Source: Actinomycetes bacterium (lineage in GTDB: Bacteria > Actinomycetota > Coriobacteriia > WRKU01 > WQUG01). From it: a stretch of 12,466 bases of DNA. This document shows positions 5,709-12,466 of this stretch, piece by piece. A program made the position numbers and the translations under genes. Numbering within the stretch: the first letter of the stretch is position 1; each line of letters opens with the position of its first letter. Where the stretch lies: positions 1-12,466 of the forward strand of contig JAIRWZ010000114.1 of the NCBI GenBank assembly GCA_031268615.1, read 5' to 3'. Under the pieces are notes generated by a model, which worked only from the letters and a program-made list of their open reading frames with translations, did not search any database and was not told where the DNA came from.

Positions 5709-6756
5709 GCTTCGATGTTTCCTTTGCTTTCGAAAATTCAGCGGGGGTCGCGGCAAAGGTCTGTGAGCCATCTTTACCCGTCAGCACGAAGTACAGGTAC
5801 TTCGTCTTCGCAGGGTGCAACGCGGCGTTCAGAGCGTCGCGCCCAGGATTGGCGATGGGGCCGGGCGGCAGGCCTTCGTGCAGGTAGGTGTTATAAGGGC
5901 TTTCCGTCGCAATGTCGGCGTTGGTCAGACGCAGCTTGCTCTTTTCTTTGCCCGGCAGCAGAAACTGCACCGAAGAGCAGAGCTGCAGACGCATTCCTTT
6001 GTTCAGGCGATTGTTGATGACAGAGGACACCAGCACCCGTTCTTCATCAACTGCGACCTCGCGTTCGACCAGCGAGGCGATGGTCACGATTTCCGCGTCG
6101 GTAAAATCCGCGCTGTCCGCTGACCGGGGTTCCAGTCCCACCCACACATCGTTGAATCGCGACAGCATGGTTTCGATGACCGTCTGCGCCGTGGCGTCGA
6201 TTTCAAACTGATAGGTATCGGGGAACAGAAAACCCTCCAAAGAGCCCTGATAGGCTCCTTCCAACCAGGAATAACGATCGACATAGGTAGCAGCTGCTCC
6301 ACTGGCCAGCGCCACAAAGTCGTCGGCGGAGGCAGCGGGCAGTTTTTCGGCGATGATATCGGCGGTCTGGGCGAGAGTCTTTCCCTCGGGGATGGTAACG
6401 GTCACCGTTTCCTTTTTCGGACCGGCCAGCAGCTGGGCAATCAACGCATCGTAATCGGTACCCGGCGTCAACTGATACTGACCCGCTCTGAGCCGGGCGT
6501 CCGCGTTGGCAAAACGCACCCGCGCGCGAAAAACGATGGCGTGGTCGATAATGCCGACGCTCTCTAAGGTCCGCGCAATGCTGGCCGTGCCTGCTCCCTC
6601 CACGATGGTTACGGTTACCGGCGCGCTCCCCGCTCCCGCGGAATTGCCGGAAAACAGCAGCCACCACCCAGCTCCAATGCCGGCTGCCGCCAACAGTATC
6701 AACAGCACCAAAAATGCCAACGTCACCGGGAATGTTTTAGTTGATTTCATGCGCAC
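5692..6756 (-). CDS. mltG: Endolytic murein transglycosylase MltG
   Basis: MltG is a membrane-anchored lytic transglycosylase that cleaves nascent glycan strands and so limits their length. Its 354 residues show a short basic N terminus, one membrane helix at about 10-36, a LysM-like segment around 47-112 (VTVTIVEGAGTASIARTL..., LRAGQYQLTPG), and the YceG catalytic domain with GSLEGFLFPDTYQF (171-184). The catalytic Glu is probably Glu231 in IASLVEREV, followed by VINNRLNKGMRLQ (246-258) and the signature YNTYLHEGLPPGPIANPG (288-305). GTG at 6756 is used because GGTGA lies 8 bases upstream; ATG at 6750 is the alternative. The start overlaps the end of ruvX by 20 bases. Confidence 0.93.
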   Translation of the reverse strand: MRMKSTKTFPVTLAFLVLLILLAAAGIGAGWWLLFSGNSAGAGSAPVTVTIVEGAGTASIARTLESVGIIDHAIVFRARVRFANADARLRAGQYQLTPGTDYDALIAQLLAGPKKETVTVTIPEGKTLAQTADIIAEKLPAASADDFVALASGAAATYVDRYSWLEGAYQGSLEGFLFPDTYQFEIDATAQTVIETMLSRFNDVWVGLEPRSADSADFTDAEIVTIASLVEREVAVDEERVLVSSVINNRLNKGMRLQLCSSVQFLLPGKEKSKLRLTNADIATESPYNTYLHEGLPPGPIANPGRDALNAALHPAKTKYLYFVLTGKDGSQTFAATPAEFSKAKETSKRVFGE

Positions 6757-7291
6757 CGTTCAAATCACCTTTCGTCTCGTCCAGCCATCGCTGCAAAAAC
6801 ACCGCCGCCGCCCGACTGTCAGTGTGTCCGCGCATGGCACGCTCTGACAGCCCGACCTCATGCCCGGCTGCCTTTGCCTGCACGCTGGATTTACGTTCGT
6901 CATACCACACAAGCGACAGCGCGGGCGCAGACGGAATTGCCCTTGAACCCGCACCCGAACCCAGGCCCGCTCCTACATCCAAGCCCAAGCCCAAGCCAGC
7001 CACTATCTTGCCGCCCAGCGCGCGCACATGGCGCGCCTGTGACCCTTCACTGCCGTCTGACTCCAGCGGCAATCCGACCACTATGCCCGCTACCTCCCAC
7101 TCGGCGACTATCTCGCGCAGGCGACCGCCGCCGCCGGACGGCTGCACACGCAACAAGTCGGCTGTCGGCAGCACCGCCAAAGGAGACGCGTGTTTGCGTG
7201 CCACGTCCGACAGCGCCAGCCCGCAACGCAGCTCGCCGACGTCTAAGGCCAGTACCCGTCCCTGGCCGAATTCTTCCGCCTGTGCCCCCAT
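6737..7291 (-). CDS. ruvX: RuvX/YqgF-family Holliday junction resolvase-like protein with an insertion
   Basis: YqgF-family proteins have an RNase H-like nuclease fold. They have been linked to 16S rRNA 5'-end processing and to Holliday junction resolution. Seen: RVLALDVGELRCGLALSD (12-29) with acidic Asp17, IVVGLPLESDGSEGSQA (70-86), VWYDERKSS (128-136), and GHTDSRAAAVFLQRWLDE (155-172) with the last acidic Asp158. The protein has 184 residues; most members have about 135-150. The excess is mainly a Gly/Leu/Ala/Ser-rich insertion at about 98-122, directly before the strand leading to YDER, plus Gly-rich PSGGGG (51-56). ATG at 7291 begins 16 bases after the alaS stop; the preceding TTG (7294) is also possible. 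The four key acidic positions remain, so it is probably active. Confidence 0.88.
   Translation of the reverse strand: MGAQAEEFGQGRVLALDVGELRCGLALSDVARKHASPLAVLPTADLLRVQPSGGGGRLREIVAEWEVAGIVVGLPLESDGSEGSQARHVRALGGKIVAGLGLGLDVGAGLGSGAGSRAIPSAPALSLVWYDERKSSVQAKAAGHEVGLSERAMRGHTDSRAAAVFLQRWLDETKGDLNGAHEIN
6926..7000 (-). repeat. Repeat-derived insertion in ruvX
   Basis: This stretch encodes RuvX residues 98-122, absent from typical family members. The plus strand has three consecutive hexamers AAGCCC, AAGCCC, AAGCCA (6981-6998), giving GL repeats in the protein. Imperfect GAACCC/GCACCC units at 6945-6962 give further Gly/Ala/Ser-rich sequence. Confidence 0.65.
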
Positions 7292-7307
7292 CAAAACCCG
7301 GATATTC

Positions 7308-9956
7308 TCAGCGTTCCAGCTCGGTCTTTACAAACTCCAGCGCTTCGGCAACACGCGTCGCTTCAACTTCATCGGCGCCCCCTTGCGCCATCGCTGGTTT
7401 GCCACCGCCGCGCCCGCCCAAAAACGTAGCGAGTTTAGCCACCACCGCAGCGGCGTCAAAACCGGCGTCGATGGCAACCTTGTTTCCGGCAGCCACATAC
7501 ATTGCCTTGTGCGTATCAGCGTCACGCGCAACAATTACCACGGCGTCTGCTCCCGCCGCACGCACCGCGTCAGAAAGGTTCCGCAAATCCCGAACGTGCG
7601 TATCGGTCGGCGAAAAGATTGCCACCCGATATCCGTCCAACGCCAGGGCCCCGTCCGCCCATGACCGCGCACCGGACGCGACTGCTCCGGACGCAGCCTG
7701 CTGTAGCTCTGTCTTCAGTTCGCGATTCGCTTCCTGCAACGACGTTACCCGTGCCTTCAGCTCGCGGGGAGCAACCTTCAACAACGCAGCGGCAGCTTCC
7801 AGTTCGTGTTGCAACCCCAACGTCCAGTCGTAGGCGTCAATTGAGGTCAGCGCTTCTATGCGGCGCAGGTTCGCGCCGACGCTTTCTTCCGACACAATTT
7901 TGAACAAGCCAATTTCAGTTGTCCGTCCGATATGCGTACCGCCACACAGTTCTTTGCTGAAATTTCCTATTTCCAGCACGCGCACATAGTCGCCATACTT
8001 CTCCCCAAACAAAGCCGTCACACCACTGTCCCGCGCTTCCGATAAAGTAGTCTCGTAGGCACGCACCGGATGATGTTCGGCAATCTTCGCGTTCACCAGT
8101 CGCTCTACTTTCGTCAACTGTTCCGCGGTCAACTTTTCAAAATGAGTAAAGTCGAAGCGCAGACGTTGCGGGGACACAAACGAACCCGCTTGCGAAACGT
8201 GACTGCCCACGACCATGCGCAAAGCCCAGTGCAACAGATGGGTCGCGGTATGATTGCGCCGCGTACGTTCGCGCCGCATGACGTCAATTGTTGCGGTGAC
8301 GCTTTCCTGAACAGCCAGCGTTCCGCTTTCCACATAGCCCACATGCGCGTACAATTTCTTTTCGCGAATCTGCGTGTCCTCGACCACAAATACCGCGCCG
8401 TCCGGCGTCAGCAAACGACCGCGGTCACCGACCTGACCTCCCTGTTCGCCATAAAACGGCGTACGATTCAGCACTATTTCCCCGCGCGCGCCAGCGTCCA
8501 ATCGGGACGCCCGTACACCCTCCTCGCCTATCGCGGCCACAATAACCGCGCCGTCCTCATCATGGTCATAGCCCGTAAAACGAGTAGGCTCCAGCTCGTT
8601 GGCAAGCTCGGTCCAGACCCCGCCAAAAGAAGTCCAGGACACATCTTTCACCGAAGTGCGCGCCCGTTGTTTCTGATCTTCCATCGCCGCGGCAAAACCC
8701 GCGCGGTCAACAGAATATCCCTGCTCTGCCGCAATTTCCAGCGTCAAGTCGATAGGAAATCCGTAGGTGTCATGCAACCTAAAAGCGGCCTCACCGGATA
8801 GCTCGCCTTCGGCTTCTACACCGGACAAGGCTTCGTCCAGCCACGCCAGTCCCCGCGACAGTGTCGCGGAAAAACGCTCTTCCTCGGCGGCAACAATGCC
8901 TTCAATCAGTTCACGGTGCGCCGCCAGTTCCGCATAGTGGCCGCTCATCAGGTCAATGGCCGTATTGGTCATGCGCACCATAAACGGTTCCTGCACTCCC
9001 AGCAGCCGCCCATAACGCACCGCCCGTCGCAGCAAACGCCGCAACACATAGCCGCGCCCTTCGTTACTGGGCAAAATCCCATCTGCAATCATAAAGGACA
9101 CGCTACGCGCGTGGTCGCACAGTATCCGCAGCGCAATGTCGGACGGCGCGGACGAATCGCCGCCCTGATAGGCGACACCTGAAATCGACTCGGCCTCGTC
9201 CATCAAACGACGCAGTATGTCGGTTTCAAAATTGGACCGCACTCCCTGTAAAATCGCCGCCATGCGCTCCAGACCCAGACCGGTGTCAATGTTTTGCTTC
9301 GGCAGCGGAGTCAGCACACCCTGTTCGTCGCGGTCATATTGCATAAAGACCAGGTTCCAATACTCGACGTAGCGGTCACACTCGCAGCCCACCGTACAAT
9401 CCTCACGCCCGCAACCATAGCTCTCGCCCTGGTCATAGTACAGTTCTGAACACGGACCGCAGGGACCGGTCGGCCCAGCCGCCCAGAAATTGTCTTCCTC
9501 GCCAAAACGCGCAATGCGCGCAGGCGGAACGGGCGTCTCTTCCAACCACAACTGCTCCGCCTCGTCATCGTCGGTATAGACCGTCACCCAGATACGGTCC
9601 GGGTCCAGGCCCAAAATTTCAGTTGAATACTCCCATGACCAGCGAATCGCCTCACGCTTAAAGTAGTCGCCAAAAGAAAAATTGCCCAGCATTTCAAAAA
9701 AGGACAGGTGGCGTCCCGTCGTTCCAATAATGTCAATGTCAGTCGTGCGCACACACTTTTGCGCCGTCGTCGCCCGCTTAAAATCGGCCTTTTTCGCGCC
9801 CAGGAAAATCGGCTTGAATTGCACCATGCCAGCCGCGGTCAACAGCAGCGACGGGTCTTCAGGAACCAGGGATGAGGACGGCAACCGCCGGCAGCCCTTC
9901 CCCTCAAAAAAATGCAGAAACGATTCACGAATCTCATCAGTAGTCATCGACTTCAC
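7308..9956 (-). CDS. alaS: Alanyl-tRNA synthetase
   Basis: This class II synthetase charges tRNA-Ala and edits mischarged Ser and Gly. The 882-residue protein has the full domain set. Catalytic core: motif 2 region VRTTDIDIIGTTGRHLSFFEMLGNF. After GPTGPCGPCSE there is a Cys-rich insert (YGCGREDCTVGCECDRY), then NIDTGLGLERM, and GILPSNEGRGYVLRRLLRRA in the tRNA-recognition region. Editing domain: Zn-binding NHTATH (568-573) and CGGTH (671-675). A coiled-coil linker leads to a C-terminal DHHA1-type domain with FLGGRGGGKPAMAQGG. GTG at 9956 is chosen because GGAGG lies exactly 7 bases upstream, and because GTGA overlaps the stop of the preceding gene; ATG at 9947 is the alternative. No T-box leader is visible; the gene appears to be expressed from upstream of the DUF948 gene. 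Confidence 0.97.
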   Translation of the reverse strand: MKSMTTDEIRESFLHFFEGKGCRRLPSSSLVPEDPSLLLTAAGMVQFKPIFLGAKKADFKRATTAQKCVRTTDIDIIGTTGRHLSFFEMLGNFSFGDYFKREAIRWSWEYSTEILGLDPDRIWVTVYTDDDEAEQLWLEETPVPPARIARFGEEDNFWAAGPTGPCGPCSELYYDQGESYGCGREDCTVGCECDRYVEYWNLVFMQYDRDEQGVLTPLPKQNIDTGLGLERMAAILQGVRSNFETDILRRLMDEAESISGVAYQGGDSSAPSDIALRILCDHARSVSFMIADGILPSNEGRGYVLRRLLRRAVRYGRLLGVQEPFMVRMTNTAIDLMSGHYAELAAHRELIEGIVAAEEERFSATLSRGLAWLDEALSGVEAEGELSGEAAFRLHDTYGFPIDLTLEIAAEQGYSVDRAGFAAAMEDQKQRARTSVKDVSWTSFGGVWTELANELEPTRFTGYDHDEDGAVIVAAIGEEGVRASRLDAGARGEIVLNRTPFYGEQGGQVGDRGRLLTPDGAVFVVEDTQIREKKLYAHVGYVESGTLAVQESVTATIDVMRRERTRRNHTATHLLHWALRMVVGSHVSQAGSFVSPQRLRFDFTHFEKLTAEQLTKVERLVNAKIAEHHPVRAYETTLSEARDSGVTALFGEKYGDYVRVLEIGNFSKELCGGTHIGRTTEIGLFKIVSEESVGANLRRIEALTSIDAYDWTLGLQHELEAAAALLKVAPRELKARVTSLQEANRELKTELQQAASGAVASGARSWADGALALDGYRVAIFSPTDTHVRDLRNLSDAVRAAGADAVVIVARDADTHKAMYVAAGNKVAIDAGFDAAAVVAKLATFLGGRGGGKPAMAQGGADEVEATRVAEALEFVKTELER

Positions 9957-10366
9957 AACGCATCCTCCGCCTCTGCCCGGCGAGTCTTCCAGCCACGACG
10001 CAGGCGGTCAGTGATTCCGGCCACGACGTCCACAGGCGTACTCACGACCCCCGCAACAGCCTCGGAAGTGTGCGATACTTTCTCTGTCGCCGCCTCGACC
10101 TTGGAAATTATCGCGTCAACACGCAGCAGCTCGGCGTTGACCGCGTCCACCGTCACGCTCGCTTTATCCAATATCGGCACTACGGAGCCCCGCAACGCCA
10201 CAACCGTTTGGTTGGTCTCGACCACCGTTGCTGACGTGTTTTTCAACACCTTCGACAGATTTAACAGCACGCCAATCAGCGCAAACAACGCAAACAGACC
10301 CGCCACCATCAGAACCACTTTCAAAATGGTAATTACCAGCGCCCAATTAATCGCACTCAAATCCAT
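9953..10366 (-). CDS. DUF948-family membrane-anchored coiled-coil protein
   Basis: The 137-residue protein has one N-terminal membrane helix (about 8-34, ALVITILKVVLMVAGLFALF...). A long helical region follows, rich in Val, Ala, Thr and Glu with heptad-like spacing (ATVVETNQTVVALRGSVVPILDKAS...VEAATEKVSHTSEAVAGVV). It ends in a charged tail (DRLRRGWKTRRAEAEDAL). This matches the DUF948 pattern of small general-stress-type proteins of unknown function. The long helical domain is presumably cytoplasmic. The ATG at 10366 has GGAGG 4 bases upstream. It appears to be the first gene of the alaS transcript, and its stop overlaps the alaS GTG by 4 bases. Position next to alaS is the main context clue; no function is inferred. 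Confidence 0.8.
   Translation of the reverse strand: MDLSAINWALVITILKVVLMVAGLFALFALIGVLLNLSKVLKNTSATVVETNQTVVALRGSVVPILDKASVTVDAVNAELLRVDAIISKVEAATEKVSHTSEAVAGVVSTPVDVVAGITDRLRRGWKTRRAEAEDAL
9964..9968 (-). promoter_or_regulatory. alaS ribosome binding site
   Basis: GGAGG on the minus strand, inside the last codons of the DUF948 gene, 7 bases before the GTG at 9956. It supports the GTG start and coupling to the upstream gene. Confidence 0.6.
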
Positions 10367-10395
10367 GGCTCCTCCTCACTCGCAAGCGAAGCTCC

Positions 10396-10404
10396 ATTCT
10401 AACA
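10396..10404 (-). promoter_or_regulatory. Probable promoter of the DUF948-alaS transcript (extended -10)
   Basis: The minus strand reads TGTTAGAAT: an extended -10 (TGT + TAGAAT, one mismatch to TATAAT) about 30 bases before the DUF948 ATG. No good -35 is seen. The position where a -35 would lie (about 10419-10424) is the edge of the dispersed element at 10420-10437, so that element could be an operator. Confidence 0.45.
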
Positions 10405-10419
10405 AAACCAGCTTATTCA

Positions 10420-10437
10420 AGTGAGTACGTCCATACC
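10420..10437 (+). repeat. Dispersed 15-18 bp element, copy B (upstream of DUF948-alaS)
   Basis: The plus strand reads AGTGAGTACGTCCATACC, identical to 2457-2474 over 18 bases. On the minus strand it reads as a mini-ORF ATGGACGTACTCACTTGA (MDVLT, stop). It lies 54 bases upstream of the DUF948 start, at the -35 position of the candidate promoter. Confidence 0.85.
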
Positions 10438-10469
10438 TGAAGCCGTTATGCCAGGTGAAAGGGGGGAGG

Positions 10470-10497
10470 GGCGCGTTGACTTGTTCAACTTGCCGCC
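10470..10497. terminator. Imperfect hairpin after the MraY-like gene (weak terminator candidate)
   Basis: GTTGA (10475-10479) pairs with TCAAC (10485-10489) around a 5-base loop. GGCG (10470-10473) can pair with CGCC (10494-10497) across an internal loop. It lies immediately downstream of the MraY-like gene stop. On the minus strand it is followed by a C-rich tract rather than a T-run, so intrinsic termination is doubtful. Confidence 0.25.
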
Positions 10498-11466
10498 TTA
10501 CGGTTTTTTTCGCCCCAGCCCATCCAAAAAGCGCAGGACCGGCGTCCGGTCGATAGCGGCCGAGAAACTGACTTTCTCTGATAGCAGATTTAGGGCCAAC
10601 ATCACCGTGACGTACAGAACCAGTCCCCACCAAGGTAGATTCCACGTAAAGTACAAACCTGCCACCGCGCCCATAGGATTAGCCCCGGCGTCTCCGAGCA
10701 TTGCCACTTCCCCGGCGTCATAGCGCCAAGTCGCCAGCAGCGGTCCGAGCAGTACCACCAGCGTCAACGCGGACAGAATCACGTTCTGAAATCCAGTCAT
10801 GCACAGGTTGACAATACCGCCCAGCACGACCAGAACGAGAAAGACCTTTGAAGCGCGCGCAGGGCGCAAATCCGTCAGGTTCACAAAGTTTGCCGTCAAA
10901 GCAATGGAGGCGCCCAGCAACAAGGGGACCAGAAAAGAAAGGACACTCAAGTGCGTACACGCAGACGAAAGGTCAGACCTTCCTTCGCGCAGAAGCGAGA
11001 CGAAAATTCCCGCCATCAGGGAAGCCAGGCTCATGCCAAACAGCTTTAACGCGCCGGTCGTCAAATGGCCCGTGAACAGAGCTTTCAGATGTCCCCGAAA
11101 GCCACCGGCGCCACGCGCACCGTAACTGTCGTCAATCAGTCCAAAGCAAAAACAAACGAACGCCAACAGAGAGGCAACAAGGACAAGCGCGGGCCACGCC
11201 AGTGGGTTTTCCGCCCTTCCCCCTACAAAACCAGCAGGAATACGGACAGCTCCATACACCAGAGGAAGAAAGGGAACCATCAAGGCCCACACAAGCCAGG
11301 CAATCCCCAGACCGTACACTACCGTGCGCCCGGCATAGTTCGAAGCCTGTGCCTTCGGACTTTCGCGCAGGGAGCGCAAGGCGAAACGCAGCACTGCCGC
11401 CGGAATAAACCAGCCACAAACAAGACTTGCCACGAGCAATAAGAGGACGGAAATGGACGTACTCAC
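10498..11466 (-). CDS. MraY/WecA-like membrane glycosyltransferase-family protein
   Basis: The 322-residue protein has about nine or ten membrane helices and resembles polyprenyl-phosphate phospho-sugar transferases. Seen: FGLIDDSYGARGAGGFRGHLKAL (108-130) with the Asp pair 112-113, TTGALK (136-141), ANFVNLTDLRPARASK (192-207), equivalent to the NxxD motif, and MLGDAGANPMGAVAG (256-270), equivalent to GDxGS. The C-terminal HHH or HIHH loop of true MraY and WecA is missing. In its place is NLLSEKVSFSAAIDRTPVLRFLDGLGRK. It is therefore a divergent paralogue rather than MraY itself; substrate unknown. The start is GTG at 11466, overlapping the upstream gene's stop as GTGA; the longer ORF to 11652 would run through that gene. 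The start overlaps the dispersed element, copy C. Confidence 0.82.
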   Translation of the reverse strand: MSTSISVLLLLVASLVCGWFIPAAVLRFALRSLRESPKAQASNYAGRTVVYGLGIAWLVWALMVPFLPLVYGAVRIPAGFVGGRAENPLAWPALVLVASLLAFVCFCFGLIDDSYGARGAGGFRGHLKALFTGHLTTGALKLFGMSLASLMAGIFVSLLREGRSDLSSACTHLSVLSFLVPLLLGASIALTANFVNLTDLRPARASKVFLVLVVLGGIVNLCMTGFQNVILSALTLVVLLGPLLATWRYDAGEVAMLGDAGANPMGAVAGLYFTWNLPWWGLVLYVTVMLALNLLSEKVSFSAAIDRTPVLRFLDGLGRKKP

Positions 11467-11467
11467 T
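11453..11467 (-). repeat. Dispersed 15-bp element, copy C (inverted, start of the MraY-like gene)
   Basis: The minus strand reads AGTGAGTACGTCCAT, the same 15 bases as copies A and B but in the opposite orientation. It contains the GTG start of the MraY-like gene (GTG AGT ACG TCC ATT, MSTSI) and the stop of the upstream gene. With the preceding base it shares 16 bases with copy B. Confidence 0.85.
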
Positions 11468-12466
11468 TCGTCTCTTCCTCCGCCGACTCCGCCGACCCTG
11501 ACGCCACCAATACCGGTAGCTCCTTGCCACGCAGGGGGTCCAGCATGAGCCACACCATGGCCGCGCCCATATACAGCACCATTAGCGCCGGCAGCACGAT
11601 ACCGCTGTCCTCGCTGAAAAACGCGACAATGCCGCCGATGAGCGTTGCCCAAATGCCGTCGCCGAAGCGCGGATTAGCCGCGATGAGCGCCGCGAAGTCA
11701 CCGGCAGGACGCCAGCGCATGTAGACCAGGTAGACGATGACCGCCGCGAACACGTAGGTCAGGTTGGAGTGCAGGAACACCCGCAGGTTCGTCCCGGCTT
11801 TGCGCGCGATGATTTCCCAGAGGCGAATGAGGCCACCGGCTTCGGCAGAGGCCACCGAGCGGGCCAGATGGGTCTGCGCTCCGCCGCCGAAGCGGTCCAA
11901 CAGCAGCAACGCGCCCAATACGACCACGACCGCGGCTGCAAGCGCAGCCAGACGCCAGATATTGATACGCCAGTCATTGACCAGCAGCCATAGAACGCCA
12001 AAGGCGACGACCGCCCAAATAGCAACGCCGACGTTGGCTCCCAGCTCCGGTAAAGCGCACACCAGCGTAGTCGCCAAGCCAATGACCGGCACACCCCAGC
12101 GGCGCAGATGGCGGGTGGCGGCCGCGTGGGGCCACTGGTCCAGCGCCAGGGTCATGCCGACGATAACCGCGCCGACCAAAATCGCGGCGCCTTCATTGCC
12201 AATGCCGTAGAAGCGAAAGGCCGCTATGGGGGAATAGCCGAAAAACGACGTGAAGGCCGGCGCGCCCAGCAGCTGGTCGGCGACGATGGTCACCGCCGTG
12301 ACAGCCGATACGAAGAGCAGCGGCAGACGCGGAGGGGTGGCGGGGGGACGGGCGCTGGTGGGGCGGTCGGCAACAGCGGCAGCCGGGCCGCGGCGACGCC
12401 GAGCGTCAATGCGCCACAGTACGACCGCCACTATCCAAATCAGCGCCTCGGTAGCCAGAAATTGCA
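11463..12466 (-). CDS. Large polytopic membrane protein (partial, 5' end beyond window)
   Basis: At least 333 residues with roughly nine membrane helices and no soluble domain. The frame is open to the window edge. The codons before the first internal GTG (12431) encode FLATEALIWIVAVVLW, a membrane helix, so the gene almost certainly continues to the right. Recognisable segments are FFGYSPIAAFRFYGIGNEGAAILVGA and FFSEDSGIVLPALMVLYMGAA. I recall similar patterns (RFYGxGNE, xDSGIV) in conserved actinobacterial and clostridial membrane proteins, some fused to phosphatase-like N termini, but no function is established. A Pro/Arg/Ala-rich loop follows the first helix, and the tail is acidic (SAESAEEETK), with a 9-bp tandem repeat at 11479-11496. 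Its stop overlaps the MraY-like start, so the two are probably translationally coupled and may act together in envelope polymer synthesis (inference). Confidence 0.7.
   Translation of the reverse strand, partial: QFLATEALIWIVAVVLWRIDARRRRGPAAAVADRPTSARPPATPPRLPLLFVSAVTAVTIVADQLLGAPAFTSFFGYSPIAAFRFYGIGNEGAAILVGAVIVGMTLALDQWPHAAATRHLRRWGVPVIGLATTLVCALPELGANVGVAIWAVVAFGVLWLLVNDWRINIWRLAALAAAVVVVLGALLLLDRFGGGAQTHLARSVASAEAGGLIRLWEIIARKAGTNLRVFLHSNLTYVFAAVIVYLVYMRWRPAGDFAALIAANPRFGDGIWATLIGGIVAFFSEDSGIVLPALMVLYMGAAMVWLMLDPLRGKELPVLVASGSAESAEEETK

Noticed and set aside
6741..7833. Long plus-strand open frames (over 300 codons) opposite ruvX and alaS
   Set aside because: They are Pro/Arg/Ser/Ala-rich antisense frames of clearly conserved genes, typical of GC-rich DNA, with no recognisable motif.
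9957..10497. T-box or other riboswitch controlling alaS
   Set aside because: The DUF948 gene directly abuts alaS and the intergenic stretch upstream is only 131 bases; no T-box signature or long structured leader is visible.
10498..10515. T-run at about 10503-10510 as a terminator on the plus strand
   Set aside because: No plus-strand gene leads into it; the run encodes Lys residues at the end of the MraY-like protein on the minus strand.
11467..11652. Upstream extension of the MraY-like gene to an ATG-like start at 11652
   Set aside because: It would run through the 3' part of the preceding membrane-protein gene in another frame, and the added sequence is Arg/Gly-rich and unlike the family. 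The GTG at 11466 forms a clean 4-base overlap.

Overview
The window looks like a chromosomal housekeeping region of a GC-rich actinobacterium, most likely of the Coriobacteriia or a related lineage. The main support is the gene order on the minus strand (DUF948 gene, alaS, ruvX, mltG, yqeG, aroE, then aroC, aroK, aroB, aroQ). A second clue is the alanyl-tRNA synthetase, which carries a Cys-rich insert after its GPCGPCSE motif. The lineage is inferred from remembered family patterns; no search was run.

Layout, in minus-strand transcription order from the right edge. (1) 11463-12466 and 10498-11466 hold two large polytopic membrane proteins joined by a 4-base GTGA overlap. The first is cut by the window edge. 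The second is a divergent MraY/WecA-like protein. (2) 10367-10497 is a short intergenic stretch with a probable extended -10 promoter. (3) 9953-10366 (DUF948 protein), alaS, ruvX, mltG, yqeG and aroE form a tightly packed run with overlaps at most junctions. (4) mscL at 3760-4161 is the only plus-strand gene and breaks the aro genes into two groups. (5) A divergent intergenic region at 3599-3759 carries promoters facing both ways. (6) aroC, aroK, aroB and aroQ follow, and aroQ runs off the left edge.

Together aroB, aroQ, aroE, aroK and aroC encode steps 2, 3, 4, 5 and 7 of the shikimate pathway from DAHP to chorismate. The first enzyme (DAHP synthase) and EPSP synthase (aroA) are not in the window. 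The other genes serve translation (alaS), nucleic-acid metabolism (ruvX), peptidoglycan synthesis (mltG), osmotic protection (mscL) and probably cell-envelope polymer synthesis (the two membrane proteins).

I see no mobile element, CRISPR array, RNA gene or defence system. The unusual features are small-scale. A 15-18 bp sequence occurs three times at or just upstream of gene starts. Short tandem repeats have produced low-complexity insertions inside conserved enzymes (AroQ, AroB, RuvX). A 15-bp tandem repeat at the end of aroB resembles the aroQ ribosome binding site.
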